Below, in pieces: positions 1-7,599 of a DNA stretch of 64,000 nt. The notes under the pieces were generated by a model. That model was given only the letters and a program-made list of their open reading frames with translations. It did not search any database and had not been told where the DNA came from. Source of the DNA: Piscinibacter lacus (GTDB lineage: Bacteria; Pseudomonadota; Gammaproteobacteria; Burkholderiales; Burkholderiaceae_C); assembly GCF_016735685.1 (NCBI RefSeq), contig NZ_JAERRA010000001.1, positions 434,001-498,000 on the forward strand, given 5' to 3'. A program made the translations under genes and the position numbers. Positions within the stretch are counted from its first letter, which is position 1, and each line of letters starts with the position of its first letter.

Positions 1-1
1 C

Positions 2-757
2 GGCGCCAGCCCCTACACCTACTTCGTGCCCGACGTGGCCTACCACCTGGAGAAGTGGGGCCGCGGCTTCGACAAGGCCGTCAACATCCAGGGCAGCGAC
101 CACCACGGCACCATCGCCCGCGTCCGCGCCGGCCTGCAGGCGGCCGGCGCCGGCATCCCGCCGGGCTGGCCCGATTACGTGCTGCACAAGATGGTCACCG
201 TGATGAAGGGCGGCGAGGAGGTCAAGATCTCCAAGCGCGCCGGCAGCTACGTGACCCTGCGCGACCTCATCGACTGGACCAGCCGCGATGCGGTGCGCTT
301 CTTCCTGATCAGCCGCAAGGCCGACACCGAGTTCGTCTTCGACGTCGACCTGGCCCTGCAGGCCAATGACGAGAACCCGGTCTTCTACGTGCAGTACGCG
401 CATGCCCGCTTGCATTCGGTGCTGCGGCAGTGGGTCGAGCAGACCGGCGGCGCGCTGGCCGAGCTGCCCCAGGCCGAGCTGGCCCCGCTGACCGCGCCGA
501 CCGAGCAGATCCTGCTGGGCAAGCTGGCCGACTTCCCCGTCATGCTGGCCGGCGCCGCCCGCGACCTGGCGCCGCATGATGTGGCCTTTTACTTGCGCGA
601 CCTGGCCGGCGCCTTCCACAGCTATTACGCGGCCGAGCGCTTCCTCACCGAGGACCCGGCCCTGACCCGCGCCCGCATCGCCCTGCTGGCCGCCACCGCG
701 CAGGTGCTGCGCAATGGCCTGGCCGTGCTCGGCGTCTCGGCGCCGGAGAAGATGTGA
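2..757 (+). CDS. argS: Arginyl-tRNA synthetase, C-terminal part (cut by window edge)
   Basis: This charges tRNA-Arg with arginine in the cytoplasm. The reading frame is open from base 2, so the start lies outside the window; about 251 residues are visible. Seen: a KISKR sequence near 223-237, the class I KMSKS-type loop in the form ArgS enzymes use, followed by the [17 protein letters not shown] stretch that opens the all-helical DALR anticodon-binding domain. The protein ends at a normal place for the family. The next gene, a SPOR-domain protein, follows after 31 bases, an order common in Burkholderiales. Identification rests on the KISKRAG context and the DALR domain and is firm. Confidence 0.95.
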   Translation, partial: GASPYTYFVPDVAYHLEKWGRGFDKAVNIQGSDHHGTIARVRAGLQAAGAGIPPGWPDYVLHKMVTVMKGGEEVKISKRAGSYVTLRDLIDWTSRDAVRFFLISRKADTEFVFDVDLALQANDENPVFYVQYAHARLHSVLRQWVEQTGGALAELPQAELAPLTAPTEQILLGKLADFPVMLAGAARDLAPHDVAFYLRDLAGAFHSYYAAERFLTEDPALTRARIALLAATAQVLRNGLAVLGVSAPEKM

Positions 758-788
758 GCCTGCGACCCCATCCCGGAACCCCGACCCG

Positions 789-1418
789 ATGAACCGCTCC
801 CCCGCCCCCCGCCGCGCCGCCGGCCCGGCCCGTCGCCAGCGCGGCGGCTTCCTGCTCGGCTTCATCGTCGGCGGCGTGCTGGGCGTGCTGGTCGCGCTGG
901 CTGTTGCGCTCTACGTCAACAAGGTGCCCATCCCCTTCGTCGACAAGGTGCCGCACCGCAGCGCGCAGCAGGACGCGGCCGAGGCCGAGCGCAACCGCAA
1001 CTGGGATCCGAACGGCCCGCTTTCGGGCAAGCCCGCAGTGCGGCCCCCGGGCGCGGCAAGCCCCGGCCCGGGCGTCGGGCTCGCGCCGTCGACGAGCCCG
1101 GCGGCTGCCCCGCCGGCCGCTCCGGCGCAGGCTGCCGCCTCGGCCCCGCCGGCCGTCGCGGCCGACACCGGCCCGGTCCAGTTCTTCGTGCAGGTCGGCG
1201 CCTTCGCCAAGCCCGAGGACGCCGAGCAGCAGCGCGCCAAGCTGGCCATCCTTGGCTACGAAGCCCGCGTCAGTGCGCGCGACCAGGCGGGCCGCACCAT
1301 GCACCGCGTGCGCCTGGGCCCCTTCGACCGGCGCGCCGACGCCGAGATCCGCCGTGACGGACTGGCCGAGCAGGGCTTCGAGGCGGCGCTGGTCCGCGTC
1401 CAGCCCGCCTCGCCCTGA
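789..1418 (+). CDS. SPOR-domain cell-division protein (FtsN-like)
   Basis: A 209-residue single-pass inner-membrane protein with a peptidoglycan-binding SPOR domain, the layout of FtsN, which activates septal peptidoglycan synthesis. Seen: a short basic N-terminus (PRRAAGPARRQR), one hydrophobic segment at about residues 20-40, an Ala/Pro-rich periplasmic linker, and a C-terminal SPOR domain of about 75 residues starting FFVQVGAF and ending near the stop. An open frame extends upstream, but the ATG at 789 puts the basic stretch right before the membrane segment and lies after the argS stop. Position between argS and dsbA is typical of Betaproteobacteria. It could be another SPOR protein, so no symbol is given. 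Confidence 0.85.
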   Translation: MNRSPAPRRAAGPARRQRGGFLLGFIVGGVLGVLVALAVALYVNKVPIPFVDKVPHRSAQQDAAEAERNRNWDPNGPLSGKPAVRPPGAASPGPGVGLAPSTSPAAAPPAAPAQAAASAPPAVAADTGPVQFFVQVGAFAKPEDAEQQRAKLAILGYEARVSARDQAGRTMHRVRLGPFDRRADAEIRRDGLAEQGFEAALVRVQPASP

Positions 1419-1461
1419 ACTTCGCCGCACCGGCCCGCTCTACCGCCAGACCTTCCCGAGG

Positions 1462-2178
1462 ATGTTTTCGATGAGCCTGCGCCCGACCCCCGATTCCGCT
1501 CCCCTGGCCGCCGAGCGGCCCGACTTGCAGCGCCGCCAGCTTGCGGCCGGCGGCGCGATGGCCCTGGCGGCCCTCGGCCTGGGCCTGGGCGGCCCCGAGG
1601 CCCGGGCCCAGGGCGGGCCGGTCGAAGGCCGCGACTACGTGCGTCTGCCGCAGCGCCAGCCCACCAGCGACCCGGCCCGCATCGAGGTCGTCGAGTTCTT
1701 CTGGTACGGCTGCCCGCACTGCTACCACTTCGAGGCCCCGCTGGAGGCCTGGCTGAAGAAGCTGCCGGCCGACGTGAGCTTCCGCCGCGCGCCGGTGGCC
1801 TTCCGCGAAGTGCCCTTCGTCACACACCAGAAGCTGTTCTACGCGCTGGAGGCCCTGGGGCAGCTCGACGCCCTGCACGGCAAGATCTTCGCGGCCATGC
1901 ATGTGCAGCGCAATCCGCTGGCGACGCCCGACGTCATCTTCGACTTCGTCGCCAAGAACGGTGTCGACCGCGCCAAGTTCATCGAGGCCTTCAACTCCTT
2001 CGGCGTGGCCGGCAAGGCCCGCCAGGCCGCCGCCCTGTCGGCCGGCTACCGCATCGACGGCACGCCCGCCCTGGGCGTGAACGGCCAGTTCTACACCTCG
2101 GGCTCCATGGCCGGCACGCACGAGCGCGCGCTGGCCATCGCCGACTGGCTGATCGGGCAGAGCCGCAAGCGCGGCTGA
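1462..2178 (+). CDS. dsbA: Periplasmic thiol:disulfide oxidoreductase DsbA/DsbL type
   Basis: This introduces disulfide bonds into exported proteins. The 238-residue product has an N-terminal RRQ plus Ala/Leu-rich hydrophobic stretch ending in ARAQ, read as a signal peptide with a weak twin-arginine look. The mature part contains EFFWYGCPHCYHFE, the DsbA active site CPHC preceded by the usual Phe-Trp-Tyr stretch, and near the C-terminus the cis-proline loop GTPALGVNG. The start is ATG 1462, with an in-frame ATG at 1471 as alternative. It sits 43 bases after the SPOR gene and 11 bases before the UbiA-type gene, probably one transcript. A DsbD-type reductase and a redoxin lie at 58.8-61.8 kb. 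Confidence 0.93.
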   Translation: MFSMSLRPTPDSAPLAAERPDLQRRQLAAGGAMALAALGLGLGGPEARAQGGPVEGRDYVRLPQRQPTSDPARIEVVEFFWYGCPHCYHFEAPLEAWLKKLPADVSFRRAPVAFREVPFVTHQKLFYALEALGQLDALHGKIFAAMHVQRNPLATPDVIFDFVAKNGVDRAKFIEAFNSFGVAGKARQAAALSAGYRIDGTPALGVNGQFYTSGSMAGTHERALAIADWLIGQSRKRG

Positions 2179-2189
2179 GAGCCCCGGAC

Positions 2190-3278
2190 ATGACACAGCC
2201 CGTGCGGCAACTGGCCCCGGCGCTGGTCAAGTCCGATCTCTGGTGGACGGACAAGGGCGCGCCGATCCTCGGCCTGATCTACCTGCTGCTGGCGCTGGAC
2301 CCTGCGCGCCCCGGGTTGCTCCTGACCCTGCCGGCGCTGCTGCTGTTCTTGACGGCTTTCGCCGGCATCGCCGGCTTTGGCTATGTCGTCAACGACCTGT
2401 TCGACCTGCGGGCCGATGCCCTGGCCGGCAAGCGCAACACCATGGCCGGCCGCTCGCCCTGGGCCCGCGCCGGCCTGGTGCTGGGGCTGGGCCTGCTCGG
2501 CTTCCTGCCCTGGGCGCTGTGGCCCGGCCCGCCTCAGCATGCCCTGGGCATGCTGCTGCTTCAGACGGCTTTGCTGATCGCCTATGCCGCGCCGCCGCTG
2601 CGGCTCAAGGAGCGCCATGTCGCCGGCCCGGTCTGCGATGCGCTCTATGCCTTCACGGTGCCGCTGCTCATCACCCTTGCGGCCTGGCTGCCGCTCGGCG
2701 GCCCGCCGCAGGCGCTGCTTCTGCCGCTGCTGGCGACCCTGCTCGTCGGTGCCCTGGCCAACGGCCTGCGCGGCATCCTGCTGCACCAGATCCGCGATGC
2801 CGACAACGACCGCCGGGCCGGCCTGCGGACTTTTGCCACCACCGTCGGCGTCGAGGCCGTCTGGCGCGTGCTCGCGCGGGTCGTGCTGCCGCTCGATGCC
2901 CTGGCCTGTGCGCTCAGCCTGCTGCTGATGGCCTGGGCGCTGCCGGTCTTCGCCCTGATCGTGCTGCTGACCTTTGCGCTGCGCGCCTTCAAGTGGGTCT
3001 ACCTGCGCGACGAGCCCCTGGACCTGCGCGCCCTGCTGCTGAGCCCGCGCACGCCCGAGCAGCAAGTGGATTTCTGGGGCCGCCAGGTGCTCAATGACCT
3101 GCGCACCGTCGTCTTCCCGGTGGCCTTGCTGTTCGCGCTGGTCGGCCACAGCCCGGCGCATCTGCCGCTGCTGATCCTGCACCAGGTGCTGTTCCGGCCG
3201 CTGGATTTCGCGGCCCTGCGCCGCGACCTGCGCTGGACGCCGACCGGCCTGAGCAAGCTCTTCGGCCGGCACCGCTGA
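2190..3278 (+). CDS. UbiA-family membrane prenyltransferase
   Basis: An integral membrane enzyme of 362 residues that by family transfers a prenyl or polyprenyl group to an acceptor. Seen: eight or nine hydrophobic segments, the first Asp-rich motif as NDLFDLRAD near residues 70-78 followed by GKRN, and the second as RDADNDRRAG near residue 200; both bind Mg2+-diphosphate in UbiA enzymes. It lacks the usual look of 4-hydroxybenzoate (UbiA) or haem O (CyoE) enzymes and carries an extra soluble loop near 270-300. Its substrate is unknown. It borders the glycan locus and points toward the convergent GT2 gene 10 bases away, so a polyprenyl-linked sugar reaction, as in decaprenyl-phosphoribose synthases, is one guess. 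Confidence 0.8.
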   Translation: MTQPVRQLAPALVKSDLWWTDKGAPILGLIYLLLALDPARPGLLLTLPALLLFLTAFAGIAGFGYVVNDLFDLRADALAGKRNTMAGRSPWARAGLVLGLGLLGFLPWALWPGPPQHALGMLLLQTALLIAYAAPPLRLKERHVAGPVCDALYAFTVPLLITLAAWLPLGGPPQALLLPLLATLLVGALANGLRGILLHQIRDADNDRRAGLRTFATTVGVEAVWRVLARVVLPLDALACALSLLLMAWALPVFALIVLLTFALRAFKWVYLRDEPLDLRALLLSPRTPEQQVDFWGRQVLNDLRTVVFPVALLFALVGHSPAHLPLLILHQVLFRPLDFAALRRDLRWTPTGLSKLFGRHR

Positions 3279-3288
3279 GCGCGGCGTC

Positions 3289-4305
3289 TCAGGCCCGGCG
3301 GCTGCGACCCAGGCCGCGTTCGCACCAGGCCCAGGCGTAGCTCAGCCCGCTGTAGACATAGACCACTTGGTGAAAGGCCAGCGCGGCCGCTGCGAAGGCC
3401 GGCCCGCGACGCCGGGCCAGGAAGGCCGCGAAGCGCGCATTGGCCGCCCAGGCCAGGCCGGCCAGGCCCAGGCTGGGCCAGGCGCTGCCGCCCGGCAGCA
3501 GGGCCAGCGGCAGCGACAGCAGCAGGGCGCCGGCCAGCAAGGCTGCGCGCTGCTCGGAGGGCCGCACATTCAGTTCGTCGGCCGGCGCCTCGCCGGCCAG
3601 GATCAGGCGCGACCAGGGCAGCGCCCGGCGCCGGATGTCGACCGCCACCATCTGCCGCAGCGGCCAGCGCTTGAGGTGGCTGCAGCGCATCTGCGGATCC
3701 AGCAGCATGCGGTGGCCGGCGCGGTGCAGGCGGTGGCCGAGTTCGATGTCTTCGATCGAGGGCGCGCCGAAGCGTCGGGCGTCGAAGCCGCCGACCGCCA
3801 GGAAGGCGCTGCGCCGGATCGCGCCACAGCCGGCCCAGAAGCTGGTCGAGGGGCCGCCGCTGGTCTGGTGCTGGTGGTGGTGCAGCAGGTTCTTGTACTG
3901 CGAGAAGAAGCCGGGGTCTGGCGGCGCGTCGCAGTAGGAGCCGAAGACCCCGTCCCAGCCGCCTTCGCCCAGGGCCAGACGCAGGCGCGCGCAGGCGCCC
4001 TCGTGCACGACCACGTCCGAGTCGACGAACCACAGCACTTCGCCGCGCGCCTCGGCCGCGGCCACATTGCGCGCGGCGGCCGGGCCGAGGCCGCGCCCGC
4101 CCGAGGCCAGCACCCGCACGCCCATCGCGCGCGCCAGTGCGGCGGTGCCGTCGGGCGAGCCATCGTCGACCAGCAGGATCTCCATCACCTCACCGGTAGC
4201 CTGCAGGGCCAGCAGCGGCGGCAGCACCTTGGGCAGATGGGCCTCGGCCTGGTAGGCCGGCATCACGACCGAGACGGTCGGGCCACCCCCCGCGGGCCGG
4301 CTCAC
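3289..4305 (-). CDS. Family 2 glycosyltransferase with C-terminal membrane segments
   Basis: A 338-residue GT-A enzyme, likely adding a sugar to a growing polysaccharide or lipid-linked intermediate at the inner face of the membrane. Seen: VSVVMPAYQ at the N-terminus, LLVDDGSPDG, WFVDSD (the DxD-like metal site) near residue 95, and a catalytic-region EDIELGHRL near residue 190. The last 90 residues hold two or three hydrophobic segments. The start is GTG at 4305 and overlaps the TGA of the upstream FAD oxidoreductase by four bases, so translation is probably coupled. It is the third gene of a leftward operon with the epimerase and the oxidoreductase. The sugar donor cannot be read from sequence. 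Confidence 0.87.
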   Translation of the reverse strand: MSRPAGGGPTVSVVMPAYQAEAHLPKVLPPLLALQATGEVMEILLVDDGSPDGTAALARAMGVRVLASGGRGLGPAAARNVAAAEARGEVLWFVDSDVVVHEGACARLRLALGEGGWDGVFGSYCDAPPDPGFFSQYKNLLHHHQHQTSGGPSTSFWAGCGAIRRSAFLAVGGFDARRFGAPSIEDIELGHRLHRAGHRMLLDPQMRCSHLKRWPLRQMVAVDIRRRALPWSRLILAGEAPADELNVRPSEQRAALLAGALLLSLPLALLPGGSAWPSLGLAGLAWAANARFAAFLARRRGPAFAAAALAFHQVVYVYSGLSYAWAWCERGLGRSRRA

Positions 4306-5780
4306 GGGCGGGCCGCCGACTGGCCGAGCTGGAAGCGGTCGCGCCCCGGCTCTTCGCCGGGGCGGACGATCTCCTGGTAGCTCGGCTCGGTGTTGACCGC
4401 CAGATGGTCCAGCCGGGCGCCCAGCAGGCGCTGCGCGAGCAGCAGGCCCATCTCGACCGAGTGGTCCGCGTTGTTGTAGCGGAAGGTGCCCGAGCGGCCG
4501 AGGATGTGCAGGCCGGGCAGGGTGTCCAGGTGCGCACGGATCGTCGCGATGCGCTCGGCATAGCCGAGGTCGTAGACCGGGTAGGCATGGGTGGTCCGCA
4601 CGATGACGGCGTCGATCACGTCCCCGGCCTCGATCAGGTGCAGGCGCTCGACCAGGTCGCGCACGCAGCGTTCACGCAGGGCCGCGTCATCCAGCGTCCA
4701 GATTGCATCGCCACGGCTGCAGAAGCACTCCAGCACCAGCGAGGTGGTGCCGGCATCGGGCACCATGGCCGGGCTCCAGTTCTTCGGCTCATGCAGGCGG
4801 CCGAAGATCACCGACTCGTCCTGCACATAGACCCAGGTGTCGGTCGAGACCTGGGGGCGCTTGAGGATCAGGTTGACCGTGATCAGGTCGCGGAAGACCA
4901 GGCCGCGTGCGGCCTCGACCACCGGCGCCGGACAGGCTGGATCCAGCATGCCGACCAGCGCGCCGAGCGGCACCGTCGACAGCACCGCGCTGCCGCGCAG
5001 CACCTCGGTCTGGCCGTCGCGTTCGCAGACGACCTCCAGGTCCTCCGGCCCGTGCCAGCGCACGCTGCGCACCCGGGTCGACAGCCGCAGCTCGCCGCCG
5101 CGGGCGACGATGTCCTCGGCCATGCGCTCGGGCAGGCGGGCGTAGCCGGTGGCCGGGTAGTAGAAGCGGTCGATCAGGCTGGTGACCGGCTCGCGCTGCA
5201 GCCGCAGGGCGTCCTTCAGCAGCGTCCACAGCGACAGGCCCTTGCTGCGCTGCGACACCCAGTCGGCCGAAAGCTGCTCGCAGGGCCGGCCCCAGACCTT
5301 CTCGCTGTAGCGGCGGAAGAACATCTCGTAGAGCCGTGAACCGAATTGCGCGACATAGGCCTGGCGCATGTTCTTCGGCGGCTCGGCAGCCAGGGCCTGC
5401 ACCAGGCCGGCGTAGACGCAGCGCAGCCCGGCGTCGAGCATGATCCGCGGCCCGAGCTTGCGCAGCAGGTCGCCGACCTCGATCGGGTACTGGAAATAGC
5501 GGCCCTCGAAGTGCACGCGGCTGATGCGATCCACCGGCACCAGCTCGGGCCCGAGCAGGCGGTGGAACCAGGCGTCGAGGTCGGCGTTCTTCGTGAACCA
5601 GCGGTGTCCGCCCAGGTCGAAGCGGTAGCCCCGGTGCTCGAGGGTGCGGCACAGGCCGCCGACGCGCGGCGCGGCCTCGACCAGACTGACCGCCCGGCCA
5701 TTACGGTTGAGTTCATGGGCCGCGGCCAGGCCGGCGGCGCCGGCGCCGAGCACGATCACGGGCAGCTTCGACATGCTCAT
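4302..5780 (-). CDS. FAD-dependent oxidoreductase, UDP-galactopyranose-mutase/amine-oxidase superfamily
   Basis: A 492-residue flavoprotein. Seen: an N-terminal Rossmann site VIVLGAGAAGLAAAHELN, the acidic end of strand 2 (SLVEAAPRVGG), a GLCRTLEHRGYRFDLGGHRWFT stretch (shown here only to place residues 42-63), and a C-terminal FAD-closing segment HILGRSGTFRYNNADHSVEMG near residue 440. This pattern is shared by UDP-galactopyranose mutase-like and protoporphyrinogen-oxidase-like proteins of surface-glycan loci. Its chemistry is not known; modification of a nucleotide- or lipid-linked sugar is the natural inference from the neighbours. The stop overlaps the GT2 start by four bases, and only three bases separate it from the upstream epimerase gene, so the three form a tight operon. 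Confidence 0.82.
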   Translation of the reverse strand: MSMSKLPVIVLGAGAAGLAAAHELNRNGRAVSLVEAAPRVGGLCRTLEHRGYRFDLGGHRWFTKNADLDAWFHRLLGPELVPVDRISRVHFEGRYFQYPIEVGDLLRKLGPRIMLDAGLRCVYAGLVQALAAEPPKNMRQAYVAQFGSRLYEMFFRRYSEKVWGRPCEQLSADWVSQRSKGLSLWTLLKDALRLQREPVTSLIDRFYYPATGYARLPERMAEDIVARGGELRLSTRVRSVRWHGPEDLEVVCERDGQTEVLRGSAVLSTVPLGALVGMLDPACPAPVVEAARGLVFRDLITVNLILKRPQVSTDTWVYVQDESVIFGRLHEPKNWSPAMVPDAGTTSLVLECFCSRGDAIWTLDDAALRERCVRDLVERLHLIEAGDVIDAVIVRTTHAYPVYDLGYAERIATIRAHLDTLPGLHILGRSGTFRYNNADHSVEMGLLLAQRLLGARLDHLAVNTEPSYQEIVRPGEEPGRDRFQLGQSAARP

Positions 5781-5783
5781 CGC

Positions 5784-6773
5784 TCAGCGCGCCGCGACCG
5801 CGATGCGGCCTGCCTCCCGTTCGCGGAAGGCCTCGACCAGCGCCCCCAGGCCCTCGCGCAGCATGACCTTCGGCGTCCAGCCAAGCAGTCGCTGCGCGCG
5901 GCGGAAGTCGCCGCAGAAATGCGCGACATCGAAGACACGCGACGGCGCCTCGACCACCGCATTGCCTTGCCCGCCCAGCTCGATGGCCAGGGCCGCGAGC
6001 TGTCCCAGCGTCGTCGCCTGACCGGTCACGAAGTGGATCGGCGGGTGGGCGATGGCCGGGTCGGCCACCAACTGCTCGATCAGCGCGACGAGGCCGGCCA
6101 CGCTGTCGCTCAGGTGGTTGAAATCGAAGGTGTTGTCGCTGCCGTCCACGCGCAGCGGTTGGCCGGTGACGGCGCCGCGGGCGAAGGCCGGGATCACGCG
6201 GTCCGCATGGTCGACCGTCGAGCCGTAGACATTGGAGAAGCGGACGATCTGCGTGTGCAGGCCGCGTTCGCGGGCCGCCATCACCCGGCGCTCGCCTTCG
6301 ACCTTGGTCCGGCCGTAGATGTTGACCGGCTTCAGCGGCGCATCCTCGCCCGTCGGCCGGCCGTCGGTGTGGCCGTAGACCTCTCGGCTGCTGGCGAAGA
6401 CCAGCCAGGGCCGGTGCGGCTGCTCGACCATCTGGTCGAGCAGCGAGACCAGCGCATCGACATTGGTCGTCTGGCAGCGCTCCGGCTCGCGCTCGCCGTC
6501 GATCACCCGCGAGACCGCCGCTAGGTGAACCACGCCATCGACGCCCTGCAGGGCGTCCCGCATCCGCGCGGGGTTGCGGGTGTCGCCGTGCTCGGCGCCT
6601 TCGCCACGGATATCGATGCCGACGGTTTCATGACCCAGCCGCCGGAGTTCCACCCCGGTCGCGCTGCCGATCAATCCCCGGGATCCGGTAATGAGTATTC
6701 GTTGGCGCGGGCCAGGGCCGCGCGGTGTGTGAGGAGCGGCGCGCGACATGGGCTCGTTCAACCTTTGAAACAT
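5784..6773 (-). CDS. NAD-dependent sugar epimerase/dehydratase (extended SDR)
   Basis: This probably interconverts or modifies a nucleotide sugar for the glycan made by this locus. Seen: the NAD-binding glycine motif ITGSRGLIGS, DGVVHLAAVS (the NNAA-equivalent strand), catalytic Ser in VFASSREVYG, the YGRTK form of YxxxK, and a RFSNVYG substrate-binding stretch. From ATG 6773 the product is 329 residues; a second in-frame ATG at 6749 gives 321 and starts just before the Rossmann fold, so either is possible. It is the first gene of the leftward operon and faces the rightward glycan genes across a 235-base region. UDP-glucose 4-epimerase is the closest broad class; exact specificity is open. 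Confidence 0.88.
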   Translation of the reverse strand: MFQRLNEPMSRAAPHTPRGPGPRQRILITGSRGLIGSATGVELRRLGHETVGIDIRGEGAEHGDTRNPARMRDALQGVDGVVHLAAVSRVIDGEREPERCQTTNVDALVSLLDQMVEQPHRPWLVFASSREVYGHTDGRPTGEDAPLKPVNIYGRTKVEGERRVMAARERGLHTQIVRFSNVYGSTVDHADRVIPAFARGAVTGQPLRVDGSDNTFDFNHLSDSVAGLVALIEQLVADPAIAHPPIHFVTGQATTLGQLAALAIELGGQGNAVVEAPSRVFDVAHFCGDFRRAQRLLGWTPKVMLREGLGALVEAFREREAGRIAVAAR

Positions 6774-7008
6774 AGATTGCCTGTCCGATGGATTGACGGA
6801 AGGCAAGAAAAACGGAGCGAAATGGGACCACAGCGGAGCCTCTGTGCAATCCCCATGCGGGGAACTAGAGTACACCCGTTTTAGGGAATCTGGGTTCTCA
6901 CCAGCGTCCGGGCAGGCATGCTGAGCGGGCCTGAGTCGTGGCTGCCCAGCCCGTCCCGCAGGCTTTCCCCCGCTGCGCGGGCAGCGTCCCCCTCGCCCTT
7001 TTTTCGCA
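6774..7008 (+). promoter_or_regulatory. Divergent promoter region of the glycan locus
   Basis: These 235 bases separate the leftward epimerase operon from the rightward glycosyltransferase operon and must hold promoters for both. Base composition drops clearly at 6774-6900 compared with the genes on each side. A short perfect hairpin, CCCC-ATG-CGGGG, lies near 6851-6862. I could not place convincing -35/-10 pairs on either strand, and I see no JUMPstart/ops element (GGCGGTAG) or sigma-54 -24/-12 site. Confidence 0.5.
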
Positions 7009-7599
7009 ATGCCTCTGCACCGCGCGTTCCCGAGCCTGTTCCTGCCTGCCGTGCTGACCCTCGCGCTGCCCGCAGCGGGCCAGGCCACGCCGTCCGGGCA
7101 GGGTCAGCCCTGCGCGGACCCGCGCTGGCAGCTTGTCGAGCCGGCTGCGGCGCGGCTGGGGCCCGGTCGCGAACAGGCCGGGCATCTGCGGATCGAGCCG
7201 GCCGAGGCCGCGGTCCGGCTTGCCTACCGCGGCCTGGTGATCGGCCGCAACAAGGACCTGCTGCTGGCCTTGCGCCTGCGCGCCGACACCCCGCGCACGG
7301 TGGAGATTGCCCTGGTCGAGGACGCCCCGTCCGGCCGCAATCTCGGCCTGCGCGAAACGCTCAGCCTCGGGCCGGCCTGGCGCGATGTGGTGCGGATCCT
7401 CGTGCCGCACACCTCGGCCCGGCCTGCCCGCCTGCTGCTGAACCTGGGCGGATCGACTGCGGCGATCGAGATCGACACCCTGCTCGTGCGCCGCCGTGCC
7501 AGCTCTCGGGTCGAGCCGGTGCTGCCGCCCTTCACCGGCCCGGCGGCGCCCTGCGCCGCGCCTGTCGCTGCGCCTGCCGCCGCGCCCAAGGCCTCATGA
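7009..7599 (+). CDS. Small secreted beta-rich protein of unknown function
   Basis: A 196-residue protein I do not recognise. The first 24 residues form a signal peptide (MPLHRAF, then Leu/Ala-rich, then AGQA). The middle has alternating hydrophobic strands with RIEP, VEIALVEDAPSGRNLG and LLLNLGGSTAAIEIDTLLV, the rhythm of a carbohydrate-binding jelly-roll; this is a fold guess. The tail is a disordered Ala/Pro stretch. Two cysteines occur, near residues 34 and 182. Its ATGA stop overlaps the start of the GT4-GT2 fusion gene, making it the first cistron of the rightward glycan operon. A periplasmic glycan-binding or accessory role fits the context but is not shown. Confidence 0.7.
   Translation: MPLHRAFPSLFLPAVLTLALPAAGQATPSGQGQPCADPRWQLVEPAAARLGPGREQAGHLRIEPAEAAVRLAYRGLVIGRNKDLLLALRLRADTPRTVEIALVEDAPSGRNLGLRETLSLGPAWRDVVRILVPHTSARPARLLLNLGGSTAAIEIDTLLVRRRASSRVEPVLPPFTGPAAPCAAPVAAPAAAPKAS

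Noticed and set aside
4302..6773. Naming the flavoprotein and SDR as DprE1 and DprE2
   Set aside because: The flavoprotein has the GxGxxG amine-oxidase/UGM layout, not the DprE1 FAD fold, so the names would be wrong even if the pathway is similar.
6918..7595. An N-terminal extension of the GT4-GT2 fusion from 6918
   Set aside because: The extension is an Arg/Ala/Pro-rich shadow of the secreted-protein gene in another frame; the GT4 fold starts at ATG 7596, coupled to the upstream stop.
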